From Polyodon spathula (lineage: Eukaryota; Chordata; Actinopteri; Acipenseriformes; Polyodontidae): a stretch of 64,000 bases of DNA. Shown here piece by piece: positions 30,578 through 43,297 of this stretch (position 1 is its first letter; the number at the start of each line of letters is the position of its first letter). The stretch is taken from contig NC_054553.1 in NCBI RefSeq assembly GCF_017654505.1, positions 13,412,549 through 13,476,548 on the forward strand, given 5' to 3'. A program made the translations under genes and the position numbers. The notes beneath the pieces are model-generated. The model did no database searches. It saw nothing but the letters and a program-made list of their open reading frames with translations, and was not told the DNA's origin.

Positions 30578-31757
30578 TTAAGAAGCGAACTTAAGCTACT
30601 GAAACAGAAAAAATAGCAAAAAAAAAAAATAAAAAATCATAAAGTCAAGTTCCGATCTGTCCTGCTAATCACAGTGAGTCCTGTGATGCTTTGACTTTGA
30701 AAACACCAAAATTAAATATAAAGCAGATTTTCTGTGGTGCTTTAACTACACAAAAATGAAGGATAAAGCAGATGTTTCTTTGTGGTTTGTCCTTGTGTGT
30801 CACACACTGAGACCGTCTGGCTACAGTAATGCTGCTTGTGAAGTAATTAGCTGCTGAGAATTCATTCACATTAATTGGAGTTCTTCACAGGATCCAGCTG
30901 CAGCTTTACATGTGCTGTGTGAGCCCTGAGCCGATTCAGCTAACTCTTTCATATGCCATTTAATTCAGCTCTGAGGGGAATCTGAACTTCGATTTCACAT
31001 TGTTATTTAAACTTTATTAAGATTGAACTAGGCAGATGTGTAAAAAAAACAAAAAACAACAAAAAAAACAACATTCATTTTGAAAGTACTTTATAAAATA
31101 TAATTGCTCCTTCCACTCAAATTATCATTCCATTTTTATTTTTATTGTTTTAATTATTCATAGTTGTCCTTTTAAAAATAAGAAACCTGTGTTTTGCCAA
31201 ATTAATAAAAAATGAATTCTTGGCAGCAAACATATAAAAGGTGTAGTAGGTTGACTTGGGGAGTTTTGTTGCCAATACTGTATACCATATTCCTATTTTT
31301 GCTTGTATGACATTAAAACTAATGAAGGCCCAGATAATATTATATATCTCGGCAACTCAACTGTAAATATTATTTTTATTTTTCTTGATTTTAATTTAAA
31401 AGGGCAGGGATTTCTCTGAAGAAAAAATTAAATACCTGCACAGGTCGATAACAATGACTGTACATGAGTCTGTCTCATTAAATTTCAAGCTTTCCATTTT
31501 GGAGATAATGGAATGTACACAATGAGAAAAGAGAGAGACAGAGAGAGAGAGAGAGAAGATTGAAACCAGCAGGGGGATGAAAGCTTCTGCAATAGTTAGG
31601 AATGGGCAAGTAAAAAGCAATCAAAAGCTGGACCATGAATTTAATGAGGAGTGAAAGGTGTTGTTAAAAAGACAGTCGCCACTAGCTAGTGAGTGAAACC
31701 AAAGTGCTTTGGTTGAGAAGTTGTGCTGTGGTCTTTAAACACACACTTTAAAGATAG
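30578..31757 (+). other. dcx: dcx 3' untranslated region (probable) and downstream
   Basis: AT-rich sequence directly after the stop. AATAAA occurs at about 30628 (probably too close to the stop) and 31204. Mammalian DCX has a 3' UTR of several kilobases, so the true end could lie further right. The 74-codon - strand frame at 31396-31620 is probably incidental and partly spans a GA-rich run (about 31530-31557). Confidence 0.5.
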
Positions 31758-32082
31758 AGTAACACTTTACATTAAGTGTCTCTAATTTCTGTGTTTTTAC
31801 ACAGTAGTTACTTAGTAAATACATGTGTACTTACACATAATTACTGTGTTATTATGCATAGTTACAATTTAGTTAATGTGTAAATGTTTTTGCACAATAT
31901 AACCCTAACCCGTTTCTGATACAATTGTGTGCTTACATATATCGTGCAAAAAGATATACACACCAATTACATTAGAACTGTGCATAATAGCATTGTAATT
32001 ATGTGTAAATACATATATATGTATATGCTAAGTAACTGCTATGTAAAAACAAAGTAATTAGAGACACAATGTAATGTTACCA
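31758..32082. mobile_element. Foldback MITE with long inverted repeats
   Basis: The left end GTAACACTTTACATTAAGTG and inverted right end GGTAACATTACATTGTGTCT match. The similarity continues inward (CTCTAATT, TTTTTACA, AGTTACTTAG) for more than 100 bp on each side, so the element is almost all inverted repeat. No coding sequence is present. The GGTAACACTTTAC-type end is common among fish non-autonomous DNA transposons; I cannot assign the superfamily. Confidence 0.7.
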
Positions 32083-33377
32083 GAAATACATTGTTTAAAT
32101 ATGCCAATATGTGGAGTGTGCAAAAATAAGACACCCAGTAAACCAGGCTCATGCTCATTAGAGATAATTAAATTAATATAGAGCTGAATTATTATATCAT
32201 ATTATTTATTTACTCAAAAGAATAATTTAAAAAAAAGTAGTTGGGAATTGTTGTATATCCTGGAACTACAGCATAACGGCAATTAAAGAATACCGCAACA
32301 TTATCACTTGTGAATAACCAATGAATTATAATTCAAAAGTATAGGAATTGGAATTGAAATAGTATCAATATCATAATTGTAACAATATTCTGAAATCTCA
32401 GAATTCTTCCACGGTTTCTGTTTTCTTAATAAATCACCAAGACTGGGTAAAATACCACCAGGACTGTGGAAGATTTAAAGTGATGCTGTGATTTAGATCC
32501 ATCCCTCAGACTAAAATGACAGGTAGAACTCACTGGTTTGATTGTTTTCCATATCTGCCAGGGATTATCATCCTGCTGGTGTTTAAGACTCTCACCTGCA
32601 TCAGGAACAATGTTGAAATGTAAGAACCAAGAAAGCAGTTGACAGCAAACATGAGGAGGGCTTCATTTTAACTTCAGTGCAAAAAAGAAATCTTCAGTCG
32701 GGGGGCATAGCTTTTAAACCAGAGCAGAATTATTGTAAACCCTCCAGTAATTGAAGCAACACACAAACAACAAATCACCATCAGCCTTTCAACTACACCT
32801 TTTATAACAAGCACAGGTCACTGTGAATGATTTAACACAGAACATTACTTTTTAAAGCTCTGGGTTCACACTTTTTAACACACAGTTCAGTAACTTTTGA
32901 TTTTTTTATGTGGAACAGTTTTTGTTCAAATGTTTTTTTCTACACTTTGTATAACTATTTACAGGAGCAGAGAAACAGTCATGCTGTAATGAGAGACAAG
33001 CAGCACCATGCAGCTAGGAGCAGCAATGTTCCAGTGGTGCCTTTTTATATAAAACAAATAATCTTGAGCACTCTGTTTTGTACACTGCTTTTAGAAGTTT
33101 TTATGTCTGTACTTTTGGACTAACTACAGTATTTGTTGTCACTTTGGATTTGTTTAATACTGTTTTATTAGGTGGGTTGCTAATACCAGAAACCAATGTT
33201 GTCTCACTAATCCTTTGTGAAGTTATAAATGTGCAGTTCCGAGTAAGTGAAATGTTTTACCTGCTGTGTCCTACAAGGTATAGCTAGGGCGCTACAGTAG
33301 TATTCTGTCAATTGCACTTTTTTGTAACAGATTCCCTCCCCAAACAGAGAACATGTCATTTTTCGATTCCTCTATAG
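32083..33377. other. Unassigned sequence downstream of dcx stop
   Basis: No gene or repeat was recognised. It could be partly dcx 3' UTR. Confidence 0.3.
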
Positions 33378-33632
33378 CAGTGGTTCCCAACCCTGGTCCT
33401 GGGGACCCATTGTGTCTGCAGGTTTTCATTCCAACTGAGGTCTCCATTACTTAACTGGACCCTTAATTGAACTGATAATTTGCTTAATGAGACCTTTTCA
33501 ATTGTTTTCAGTTCCTAACAAGTTGCAGATTTCAAGTTACTTATAAAATGTTATAAGAAATTGAACTCTGCAACTGCTTAAGAACTGAAAACAGTTAAAA
33601 AGGTCTAATTAAGCAAATTATCAGTTAGAAAC
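33378..33632. mobile_element. Truncated foldback MITE
   Basis: It starts with CAGTGGTTCCCAACCCTGGT, a terminus widespread in fish non-autonomous DNA transposons. It contains a 45-bp inverted pair, 33470-33514 against 33582-33626, with a few mismatches. The expected right terminus (GGGAACCACTG) is absent, so the copy is truncated on that side. Confidence 0.7.
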
Positions 33633-36049
33633 CATTACAATTCATACTTAAAACCAGTGTTGGTTTTTGCTAGGATTTTTAACAGGGTTGATGCACCTAG
33701 AGAGAAACCTGATTTATTTATATGACTGGTTACTTTGCTCCCAATGTAATTATTATCGTCTGCTATGCCACTATGAAATATGATGAGCACGCTTCCTAGG
33801 TCCTGTAATGTATGGTACTATTTCGTTAGTGCTTTGCTAGGGAGCTGTATTTCAAAATCCTAATCTTTAATCTTTCTACCTGAAATACCACCTTAAATTA
33901 AAAAATTATAATAATAAAATGTTTTATTCTGTCTTTCGTTTGATAAGGCATAAACCTCTTTAACAAAGTGATTTCTGCCTGGTCAGATGAGAAGGCTTTT
34001 TAATATCTACTGTATTTCTAAAACCCATGTGCTGTTGTCATGGAGTTCGCAATTTTGAAGATACATGACCTTGACCATTTTTTTCATTTAAAAAAGGGAA
34101 CTGTATCTTTGTTAGAGAGAGAGGAAGAGAGCGATGCCTGTAGGTTGCCATGGTAATTTAATAAAATCCTTACTCCTCATATACTAAGGCAGTATTAACT
34201 GGTCTCTTGCTGTAGTATATGAAGTATATTTGCTGAAAAAATCTAATTGGTATTACTATTCAAATCATGAGCATGTTGCCTTTCTATCGCCCTTATCGCC
34301 ATAGCAACATGGTGTTTGCTGTAATGCCAAACATAATCTCCAGTATAAAAGGAATGTCTTGGCAGTTAATTGCACTGTAAACTAATTCAGGGTCGTCAGC
34401 TCATGATTCAGCGCCACTGAATGTATAAAAGAAAAAAGACAAACAAGGTATGGATAATTGCAAACTGAAATCTCTACTACAAACTGCATTAGACTTTGGG
34501 GTGGCATACATCCTGTTTACACCCACTTGTAGAATGAACATCTGTTTGAAGTCTAGTTTTAAACAGCTAACATTTAGGATTGAATATTATAATGTTATGA
34601 ACAGTGGTACTCAACTAAGGGTGGAAAACTAACAGTTTTAAAATCGGATCCCTTGAGATTCATCCTCTAATACTGTGTGGGTGTTGCTGGAGTCAAACAG
34701 CAGGGTGCCAAGGGCAGTGGTGTCACTAACAATATATCATACTGCATTACTGCGAAACAGCTGTCTTATGTTGGTAAAGCAAAAATAACACGCCAAAAAT
34801 AACCGAAGAGGCTATGGTGTTCTGTTTATCCTTCCGGAACATCATGACATATTGTCAAAACTGAACCTTTTCAACTGAAACTTCTAACAAGGTGGAAAAT
34901 TATCTTGTTTTATTATAAACAGCATATATCCTTTAAAACATTGTTTTGTGGGGTCCCATTATTTTATTGTGGGGCTCAAACTCTGCAACCGTTGATGAAC
35001 ATTTAGCCAGGGTTAAAATCTGTCCGAATGATAATTACATGTACGTTTTAACACTAGTTAAAAAGTCGTTGCCCCTGTTCTATATGTGTGTGTGGGTGGA
35101 GGTCTTTATACTTCTTCTGTGGTGCGAAGGAACAGATACATGATGAGAATAGTAAAATGCCATCAAGAACCAGTTTTAAATCACACAGCAAAGGTATCAC
35201 AGGGTTGTTTTAAATATGTAAGTATCTTACATTCCTTATCTGGTCATTATACTTTGCGATTCTTGCTTTGCACCACAAGTGATTAATTACCACCCGGTCA
35301 GTTGCTTTCATATTCTCGCATTTGGTCGTCATGGAAAATAATAACAAGTTAAAAGCTACTGTTCAATTTATATGAACAGTAGCTTTAGCTAACAGGAGAG
35401 TTTTCTCACTATACAGTATTTGACAAAAATAATATTCTATGAAAAACTCTATATTCTTAACACAGGACACACAGGGTTCCTCCAATGCCAAGTATGTGCT
35501 ATTTTGGAAATGTGTATATATACTGCAGGCTTGGAAACTGTCACTGTAGTGTTGTATACCAAAGGGTCCTAAAGTTGCAAATAATTTCCACTTCTGAAAC
35601 AGCATATTAGCATTGCCTGTACACTAAGTGAACATGGGTGTGGTGCTATGGGCTAACTCACTTGTCATGCCCTGGAGGTCTAAATCAATCTCATGTCTCA
35701 AGAGTTTGGACAGTGGATATTAATGTAATCAACATAATAAAGCCAGCACACATATTTGGCACAATTGCTTGGGGAAGGCCCAGGACTAAATGGCAGGCAG
35801 GGGGTGTCCAGGTCAGGATTGAGGTCCTCTCTCTATCTCTGTGAAGAGAGCTCTCATGGTGCCTGCCCGCTGAGCCATTGTCCTTCCACTTTCGTAAGCA
35901 CTAAATAAAAAACAAAAATAAATACATCTTTGCATTGGTTGCAAATAATTTCCATATTCACAAATGTCCACATGGTTCTCTCAGTCCCTTGTATTGAAGA
36001 TATTTGCAGTTAGTGTTAATTATCCTAAATATTATATTAGTCCAAACCT

Positions 36050-36050
<1 letters not shown>
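33633..36050. other. Unassigned sequence
   Basis: No gene was recognised. A perfect 13-bp stem at 35353-35365 and 35373-35385 with a 7-base loop is the only compact secondary structure noted. 35779-35825 resembles 13972-14016 (shared GGCAGGCAGGGGG core), a dispersed repeat of unknown type. Confidence 0.35.
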
Positions 36051-36051
<1 letters not shown>

Positions 36052-36112
<61 letters not shown>

Positions 36113-36126
36113 CACACACACACACA
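36052..36126. repeat. (TA)n followed by (CA)n microsatellite
   Basis: TA from 36052 to about 36101, then CA from 36104 to about 36126. Confidence 0.95.
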
Positions 36127-37771
36127 TATAATTATGTTCTTTTTAACCTACATTTTTTCTATTGCCACCTAAACTGAACACTGTTTCTTTTGTTTAAGGA
36201 GACTATATTTCTCAGCAAATAAATTTAAAAAAAGAGAAAGTGAAAGTTAGTGCCATTTTCCAGTCCCATATATTGCAGCTTTGGAACACCCATTTCTTGC
36301 TTGATTGTATAAGTGCATGTTTTAGCCTCTGCTCTCATCAATGTAAAATGAATTTGTTATTTTATAAATTGCCATTGTGCCATTCGATTTGTACATAAAA
36401 CATTTTATTATTGACTTTTTAAACAAACAAAGAAAAAAAAAAACCTTCTGGTATATAGGCATAGCGAGTATTCTGTAACTTAGACAGTAGGTGTTTTTTA
36501 GAGGTAGGAATTTGTTGCTTGCTAACAAAAAAAGGCTTATTTTTTTCAAAACAATTCAAATTGCATGGTCCATGTCTCACCTCGGCGTGGTCACAATAGT
36601 GTGATAGTTCTTCTTTCATGGATAAATGTTCATACTTTCCAAACTCCAGATGAATGACACACATAAGAGTTTGGGAGTTTGGGCCTACATTTAACTCAAA
36701 AAGATTGATGGATGCTGATATCACAATAAAGTTAATGTCAATGTCCTTCCCTTAGTAGGTTCATTGAAGGAAAATATATAATTTAAAGATGAAAAACTGA
36801 AACGTTTATAAATGCCCTGTCTCACACAAATGTAATATATAAGTAAGCAGAACAGCACAGAATCACTGTGTATACGATCTCTCCATGAAGAAGATACTTC
36901 ATCTGTGTGACCTTGCATTTCTACTTAAGATTTGTATTCATTTCAATGTACATTTGCAATATGTGTGTTGTAATATCAAAACCAATAAATTTGATTACAT
37001 GCTGGCCCATGCTTTTTTAAATTTATTGGAATTTCTTTTTATTAACTTGCCCATTTTGAAATTAAAGGTTTAATGATTAAGTAAAGTTAGATTTTCTTGA
37101 ATCTTTACTACTCTTTTGACAAAGAAGCAGTCTACAAAACTTTAAACAGCAATATAGGCTTTTAAATACGCATACAAAGAAATACCACATTTGTTTTATT
37201 TTGTATTTTTCATTGCTCTAAATTATATTCATATAGTTGTTGTCTAAACCCTAAAATTCTAGGTGAGGCAACACTTTTGGCCTTAGCTGTACAAAGTAAA
37301 TATGATATTTTACTCCTGGATCGGAAAAGTCTTTGTATTCTTTTTTATTACGATAAAATCTTCACCTTCAGTCACCAGAACACCAGGATAACCCGGATAG
37401 ATCGTCTCACGATGATGGATCTCCTCCAAGCAACTGATGACTTGATAACACTGACAGCAAGATATGATATTCCTCTAGAGGGCGTGCTCTTCAGTTGAAT
37501 ATGAAGAAATTAGTCTTTGAACCATATAACCATATGATTTGTGGTTTTGCATCCAGCTCTGGCCTCTCTGTTCAATTCAGTGGGCTGAGATGTCAAGCCA
37601 TTACATCACAGAAAATGCATTGGTTATCAATTCACATTTTCTTTAATTGCTTTTCTGGCAGACTATATTGTATAAGTGGAAGGGAGAAAGGGAAGCAATG
37701 TTTCCATGCAAATTGATACAGGAACAAGTAAAAACAGTGTTATTTAACAAAGTATAGTTAAAATAACAATG

Positions 37772-37773
<2 letters not shown>
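36127..37773. other. Unassigned sequence
   Basis: No gene was recognised. The overlapping - strand frames at 36322-36724 have no domain I know. Confidence 0.3.

Positions 37774-37813
<40 letters not shown>
37774..37813. repeat. Homopolymer C tract, 40 nt
   Basis: Forty consecutive C on the + strand (G on the -), able in principle to form G-quadruplex or i-motif structures. Confidence 0.95.
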
Positions 37814-37814
<1 letters not shown>

Positions 37815-37821
37815 ATTTGGA

Positions 37822-37894
<73 letters not shown>
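37822..37894. repeat. (GATA)n microsatellite
   Basis: About 18 GATA units with one GATATA interruption near 37861, eight bases after the C tract. Confidence 0.95.
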
Positions 37895-37895
<1 letters not shown>

Positions 37896-38340
37896 GGGCA
37901 CTTGGGCCATTAAATTCTCATGGTGATGAAGAACTGGCTTGGGGAGTAAGATGGGGAGAAAAAGCATACTGTGGAAAGTTAAGGCAATTCCAAGGAGGGC
38001 TAAAACATATTTTATACTGGACATCCAGATTAAATGAAATCACAAAGGACTTCTGGGAAATTCATCCATCACTGGTAGCTAGAATTGTGCAGCCTCAGAC
38101 TCGAAATGAGGCAAACAATCCCCTGAGACATCCAGACAGCAGCCTCTCATCCCTAGTGTGGTTAATCTTGCTGCTTCATTATCCCTCTCAGTACAGTAGA
38201 CCCCCTCTCCCACTTAATAATACATAGCAATTCAAAGTGGCACATTAATGTCTGGCAATTGCATGAAAATACATTTTAATAGCAGTTTCATTTATGATTA
38301 CAAAGTTTATTATGCAGTGCCCTTAAGACTTCTTTAATTC

Positions 38341-38379
<39 letters not shown>

Positions 38380-39487
38380 CCCAAAAGGAAAGAGACGGAA
38401 ATCTATTATATTGCTACTTTGGCTGTATCAGAATACATTGTGTTTTTTTTTTTTTTTTTTTTTTTTTTTATTGCACAGTAATATATAGGACAAATTGGGA
38501 TTACTTCTACAGGTGGTGTATTTCATGTTGGCATATGCTAGTACAGATTTTATTTTTATTCAGTGACAGCTGCAGCATCACGCATTGTATCTTGTTAATA
38601 CTGTACCACCTAACATTTACTATCTGTGAAACACACCATGCGAGAATCCCTGCCTAAAATATCATCAGCATCATCATCATCAACATCTTCATAACACTAA
38701 CAATAATAATAATAATTACAAATACACTGATTTCCTTACCACAACATGCACACCCAATGTAGGTCATGCTGATCATTACTCCAAAATTGCGTTTTTCATC
38801 ACTGATTGTTTATTTATTTTTTTTATTTTTTTAATGTTATTGAATATTATTAAATATTCATTATATACCAGTTCATTATGAAACTCCAAACAAGCGTGAT
38901 CTACTGCATATACAGTCAGTTTTTTTTCCAATGTGCACAGTTTATTTACAGGGTGTTTGCCATGAATACAAATATGTCACCTTGCTCTGGATTCAAGACA
39001 ATCTACTCGCTCAGGGTGAGCTACCTGGAAGCTCAGATTGTCAGACTAGTCTGAAAAACTGCACTAACCCTCGGAATGAGCTACCCTGATTGAAAAATGA
39101 TAGGTAGCTCAATCTGTCAGACAGAAATGACCTATAATAATGAGTTAACCTCTGCTTTAAAACAAATACACACAGCATTTTAATCCTTTATAACCAACCA
39201 ACAAAATCTGCTTTTTTAAATGATTTTTAATCCTATAAATCAGGTGATGCTTTGCGATGCGTCTGTGAGTTAAGGTCCATGGATCAGAGGGGGTGTACTA
39301 TCTCATAGGGTGCACTTTTTCATGCTACACTGGTTTTGGATAGCCCATACATTTCCTTTCTTATCTATAGTTAATAGCAATATTGAGTGTACTTGATACC
39401 TGTATAAAGCTATAAGCTAATATATTATAACTTACCAAAAATGGTAGGTTGGATTTATGTCTGTGTATTGAAGAGGCAGGAAGTAAA

Positions 39488-39488
<1 letters not shown>
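37895..39488. other. Unassigned sequence with short simple repeats
   Basis: No gene was recognised. It holds a (TA)n tract at about 38343-38374 and a run of 27 T at 38443-38469. Confidence 0.4.

Positions 39489-39571
<83 letters not shown>
39489..39571. repeat. (TA)n microsatellite
   Basis: An uninterrupted TA tract of about 82 bp. Confidence 0.95.
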
Positions 39572-39575
<4 letters not shown>

Positions 39576-39607
39576 TGTGTTGGCAATGGTACTTTAAGAT
39601 AGACTTT

Positions 39608-40165
39608 AACATAAGAACATAAGAACATAAGAAAGTTTACAAATGAGAGGAGGCCATTCAGCCCATCTTGCTTGTTTGGTTGTTAGTAGCTTATTGATCC
39701 CAGAATCTCATCAAACAGCTTCAACAACATTACTGGGGAGTTGGTTCCAGACCCTCACAATTCTCTGAAAAAAGTGCCTCCTATTTTCTGTTCTGAATGC
39801 CCCATTGTCTAATCTCAATTTTTGACCTCTGGTCCTGGTTTGTAAATATCTTCTTTCATTTTCGTTGAGAATTATTGGGAGGATCTCATCCCACCCAGAG
39901 GATTTGCCATTTGTATCTCTTAGACATTTAACCTCCTCTTTGAATGCTCTCTTGCTGTTATAACATTGGAAAAACATTTTGGAATTGGTTTTAGCCCCTT
40001 ACCTATCATTTCTGTCTCTCTCTTGGCCTTTTCTGTGTACTTTGTTTTTGGTCCCTTTTAAATGCTCTGTAAAGTGCCTTTTTTCGCTGAATATATTTTT
40101 TTTTAATTGATCTATTAAACCGTTTTGGCAATTTTGTTTTAGATTTAGATTTCTCTACTAAATTT
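39608..40165 (-). mobile_element. CR1/L2-like LINE, internally deleted copy
   Basis: This is the same family as 24152-25795. It keeps the 3' end (AACATAAGAACATAAG repeats at 39608-39633, then AGGAGGCCATTCAGCC). Near 39840 it jumps from 3' UTR directly to reverse-transcriptase sequence (GTAAATATCTTCTTTCATTT). Around 39903 it jumps again to sequence that lies further upstream in the element. The catalytic domain is absent, so the copy is dead. Confidence 0.85.
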
Positions 40166-40937
40166 ATGGCATTCTGGTTTTATAATAGCGGTGAGTGATA
40201 AGCTATATCCTGTGAACTTCAGAGCAACACATTTTTTTTATATAAGCAAATAAGTAATGGTAATTAGCAGCATCATAAATAATGGATGGTCATATAAGGC
40301 ACAAAACCCAAAGATAACAAATGTCTAATAAAATTTTCCTACCTCTCTGGCTGTTGGGTGTGTTCTGTAAACTCTCTCAGTCTCACTGCTGTCACTGCTG
40401 ATAATGATTTCCCAGGATCAGCTCTGCGCTGTGTCTGTAGTAATCTTCAAGAACAATATTTCTAAATGGACATATGCCGATTTTATCTACACTATGTAAA
40501 TACAACCTTCATATTTGTTATTATGTGATGAACTTCCGATAAAAACGTTTTTCAAATTGTGCTACAAGGCATCATGAGAACTGTAGGGGAGCACCCACTT
40601 ATTTAGGGCGAGCTCATCTTGTAAAAGACAAATCAATTAGCTCGTATTCTATACTATTTTATTTCACTGTGATGACAATAAACAAATAAATCAAATAAAT
40701 CATATGACAGCACGATATTATGAACTAGCCACACAGCATGAATTACCACAGCTCTTAGTGGAAAAGTTTAATTTTCTTTTAAATTATTTACCGCATTAGC
40801 AACAACGTGGTGTCTGAGCAGCAGTACTTGAAACAAATACAAACATACAGTGAGCAGGCCCTCTACAGAGATTGCAACAAACAGATTCCCACACGTGCCA
40901 AATTACTGTAAAGTAACAAATGTAGATATAATGCTTA
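40166..40937. other. Unassigned sequence
   Basis: No gene or classifiable repeat was recognised. Confidence 0.3.
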
Positions 40938-41270
40938 CTTTCAACTAGGGTGACCACATTTTCAAAATACAAAAATGGGACATCTGCCATTTCTATTTAC
41001 ATCTGTATTTCAAATATGTTTATTTGTAGCTTTTATTGTTGTGGACTATTAGACTGTCACTGTAGTTGCTATTCTGTTTCGATGGTAGCGCACTGTGTTT
41101 ATTATTTTTAAAAAAGGAAAACTAAGGAAAGAACAGAATGCAACATTGTGACCTAAACACTTTACAGCATGTTGATGCAGAGTGGTTATAGGCATGAGAT
41201 GAGATGTCGGTGTGGTTCAGTTGTGCATACCATGTGAAAGATTTCTGGGAGTGCGCCTGGATACATACAT

Positions 41271-41389
41271 AAATGTTTTTTTGTTTTTTTGTTTTTTTCT
41301 ACTCTGAGCGAGGGAGTGTCAGGGGGATGGGAATGGGAAAGGTAGATTTAGCCAAGTGTTCCTTCGGCTCCACTCTGAGTGGTGGGATA
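41271..41389 (+). mobile_element. LTR retroelement internal remnant with polypurine tract
   Basis: A T-rich piece ends in CTCTGAGTGGTGGGATA directly before the LTR at 41390. The short LTR element further right has the same arrangement (TTCTGAGCGGGAGGATA before its 3' LTR), so this marks 41390-42173 as a 3' LTR. The 5' LTR and coding region are missing. The left limit is approximate. Confidence 0.6.
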
Positions 41390-42173
41390 TGTGACAGAGA
41401 TCGAATGACGCTTGGTGGTAGATCGCCTTCTTGACCTGTGAGGGCACTAGAAAGAAACAACAGAGTAACCTTATGCAAATGGCCAGACAATTTATTCCGT
41501 AGGGTAGGTGGAAGTCAGTCATTTAGGAAAGGGGAGGGACTACGGTACCCAAGCTCACTGACCCGGACGGTAGACGGCCTGGCATCAGAGGATTGGAGGA
41601 GCGGATGCCCTCGTTAACCTAGGGGTCATGAGCGAGGGTATAAATAGGCGTGTGTGGCTTCAGCGATCTGTTCCTTTGCATATGGTTAAGCCAAATAACC
41701 TTGAAGGAGCCCGTCTTGTGTGTACTAAAAACCGTGAGTGTTTTGTTTGTCTGTGTATTAGCACTGTTTGTCTTGTGTGTCATTTCTCACCAAGAATTTT
41801 GAGCACGATCCGGAGCTGCAGCAGCAGGCCAGCGTAAAACACAGATATCACCACTCACCTTTCCACTACAGGAACTGTCTTTTTGCACCACAAGCACTAA
41901 AATCACGCACTGTCGGAATTGTGTCTGTGTTTTATGTTTTGTGTGGGTCAAAGAACTGGACTTTGGGTTTCGGGTCAAACCCGTGGGATTATAATCAGAA
42001 GTGATACATGCTGCTATACCACTTCCAACACTATTATTGTTTGCAGGTTCGCTGTAAGGCTCTGGACATTAAAATCATTTAATAAACACCCTTGCACCTG
42101 TAAATCATTCATCTGTGTCATTAATCTGCTCTGCACTGCGCTCACCTACACGTATTCACCACTTTGCTAAACA
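41390..42173 (+). mobile_element. 3' LTR of a retroelement nested in the hAT copy
   Basis: It starts TGTGACAGAG, has a TATA-like GGGTATAAATAGG (about 41637-41649) and a polyadenylation signal AATAAA (about 42082), and ends near ACTTTGCTAAACA. It is related to the solo LTR at 53069-53831, with matching blocks ...GGGGTCATG..., CTGTTCCTT and the CCACTTTGC end. Open frames inside it are incidental. Confidence 0.65.
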
Positions 42174-42370
42174 GGCATTGCACTATAATGCGGCAGGGAC
42201 GGTGCTATGATGAGCTATAAACAGATATGCTATGGTTTGATTATGGCACTAAACTGTAATTGACTGTGTCAATGAATTCGGGACAAATGCCGTCCCGGAG
42301 GCATTAAGCCTGGGACTGGGACTTGATCTTTACATTTCGGGACTGTCCAGGTGGTCACCCTACTTTCAAT

Positions 42371-42810
42371 TGACTATTCAATACTGAATATAAAGCATAC
42401 ACCAAACAATCTGACAAGGCGACCCTACAAAGGGTAAATGGAATCAAATGTCAATTTTATCAAACAGATTAGAGATAACTAAATAATTTCAGTTATTTGT
42501 TTTTTGTTGCAGTTTCATTGTTTTTAATCGGAGGTTGGATCGTCAACTAAACTCAAAACCTACTCAGAAACGATAGGCAACTAAACAAAAATCTACGGCT
42601 CTGTTGGGGTGTTGTTGAATTAGTGTCACACCGTCACCCGCCCCCACCCCCCCCTCCCGCCCGTTTGCGCCCCGGGCAAAACACGGGGCAGTTGTTTGTG
42701 CTAGTTAGTTCCGCCGCTTATTATATATTTAATAATTAAATAGATGTGTATATATGAGCTACAAATAAAAATATATTTAAAAGAACACCTTTCTTGTGGA
42801 ACACCTAAAT
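42371..42810. other. Unassigned sequence with C-rich patch
   Basis: No gene was recognised. A short GC-rich patch (about 42629-42690, CCCGCCCCCACCCC then GCGCCCCGGGC) contrasts with the AT-rich surroundings. Confidence 0.3.
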
Positions 42811-43297
42811 GGTTGGATAAGTGTCCACCCCCCTTGTAATAGCAATCCTAAATTAGCTCAGGTATAACCAATCGCCTTCAAAATCACACACCAAGTTAAG
42901 TGGCCTCCACCTGTGTTAAATTGTAGTGATTCACATGATTTCAGGATAAATTCAGCAATTTCTGTAGGCTCTGCTGGGTAGTGCATTTCAAAGCAAAGAC
43001 TCAACCATGAGCACCAAAGCACTTTCCAAAGAACTCCGGGACAAAGCTGTTGAAAGACACAGATCAGGGGATGGGTATAAAAAATATCAAAGGCCTTGAA
43101 TATCCCTTGGAGCATGGTCAAGATGATTATTAAGAAGTGGAAGGTGTATGGCACCACCAAGACCCTGCCTAGATCAGGCCGTCCCTCCAAACTGGATGAC
43201 CGAGCAAGAAGGAAACTGATCAGAGAGGCTACCAAGAAGACAATGGCAATTTTGCAAGAGCTACAGGCTTAAATCCAATTGAAAATTTGTGGCATGA

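Larger units (their letters stand above)
40946..42362. mobile_element. hAT-type DNA element interrupted by an LTR element
   Basis: The termini TAGGGTGACCACAT (40946) and GTGGTCACCCTA (ending 42362) form inverted repeats. They are flanked by 8-bp duplications CTTTCAAC (40938-40945) and CTTTCAAT (42363-42370), one mismatch apart, which is the hAT signature. Own sequence is about 40946-41270 plus 42174-42362, roughly 0.5 kb, so it is non-autonomous with no transposase. The middle is occupied by an LTR retroelement remnant. Confidence 0.8.

Noticed and set aside
30628..30633. AATAAA as the dcx polyadenylation signal
   Set aside because: Only about 50 bases after the stop and inside an A-rich run; DCX transcripts usually have a long 3' UTR.
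36322..36724. Overlapping - strand frames of 75 and 101 codons
   Set aside because: No recognisable motif, A/T-rich composition, no splice or start context; likely chance.
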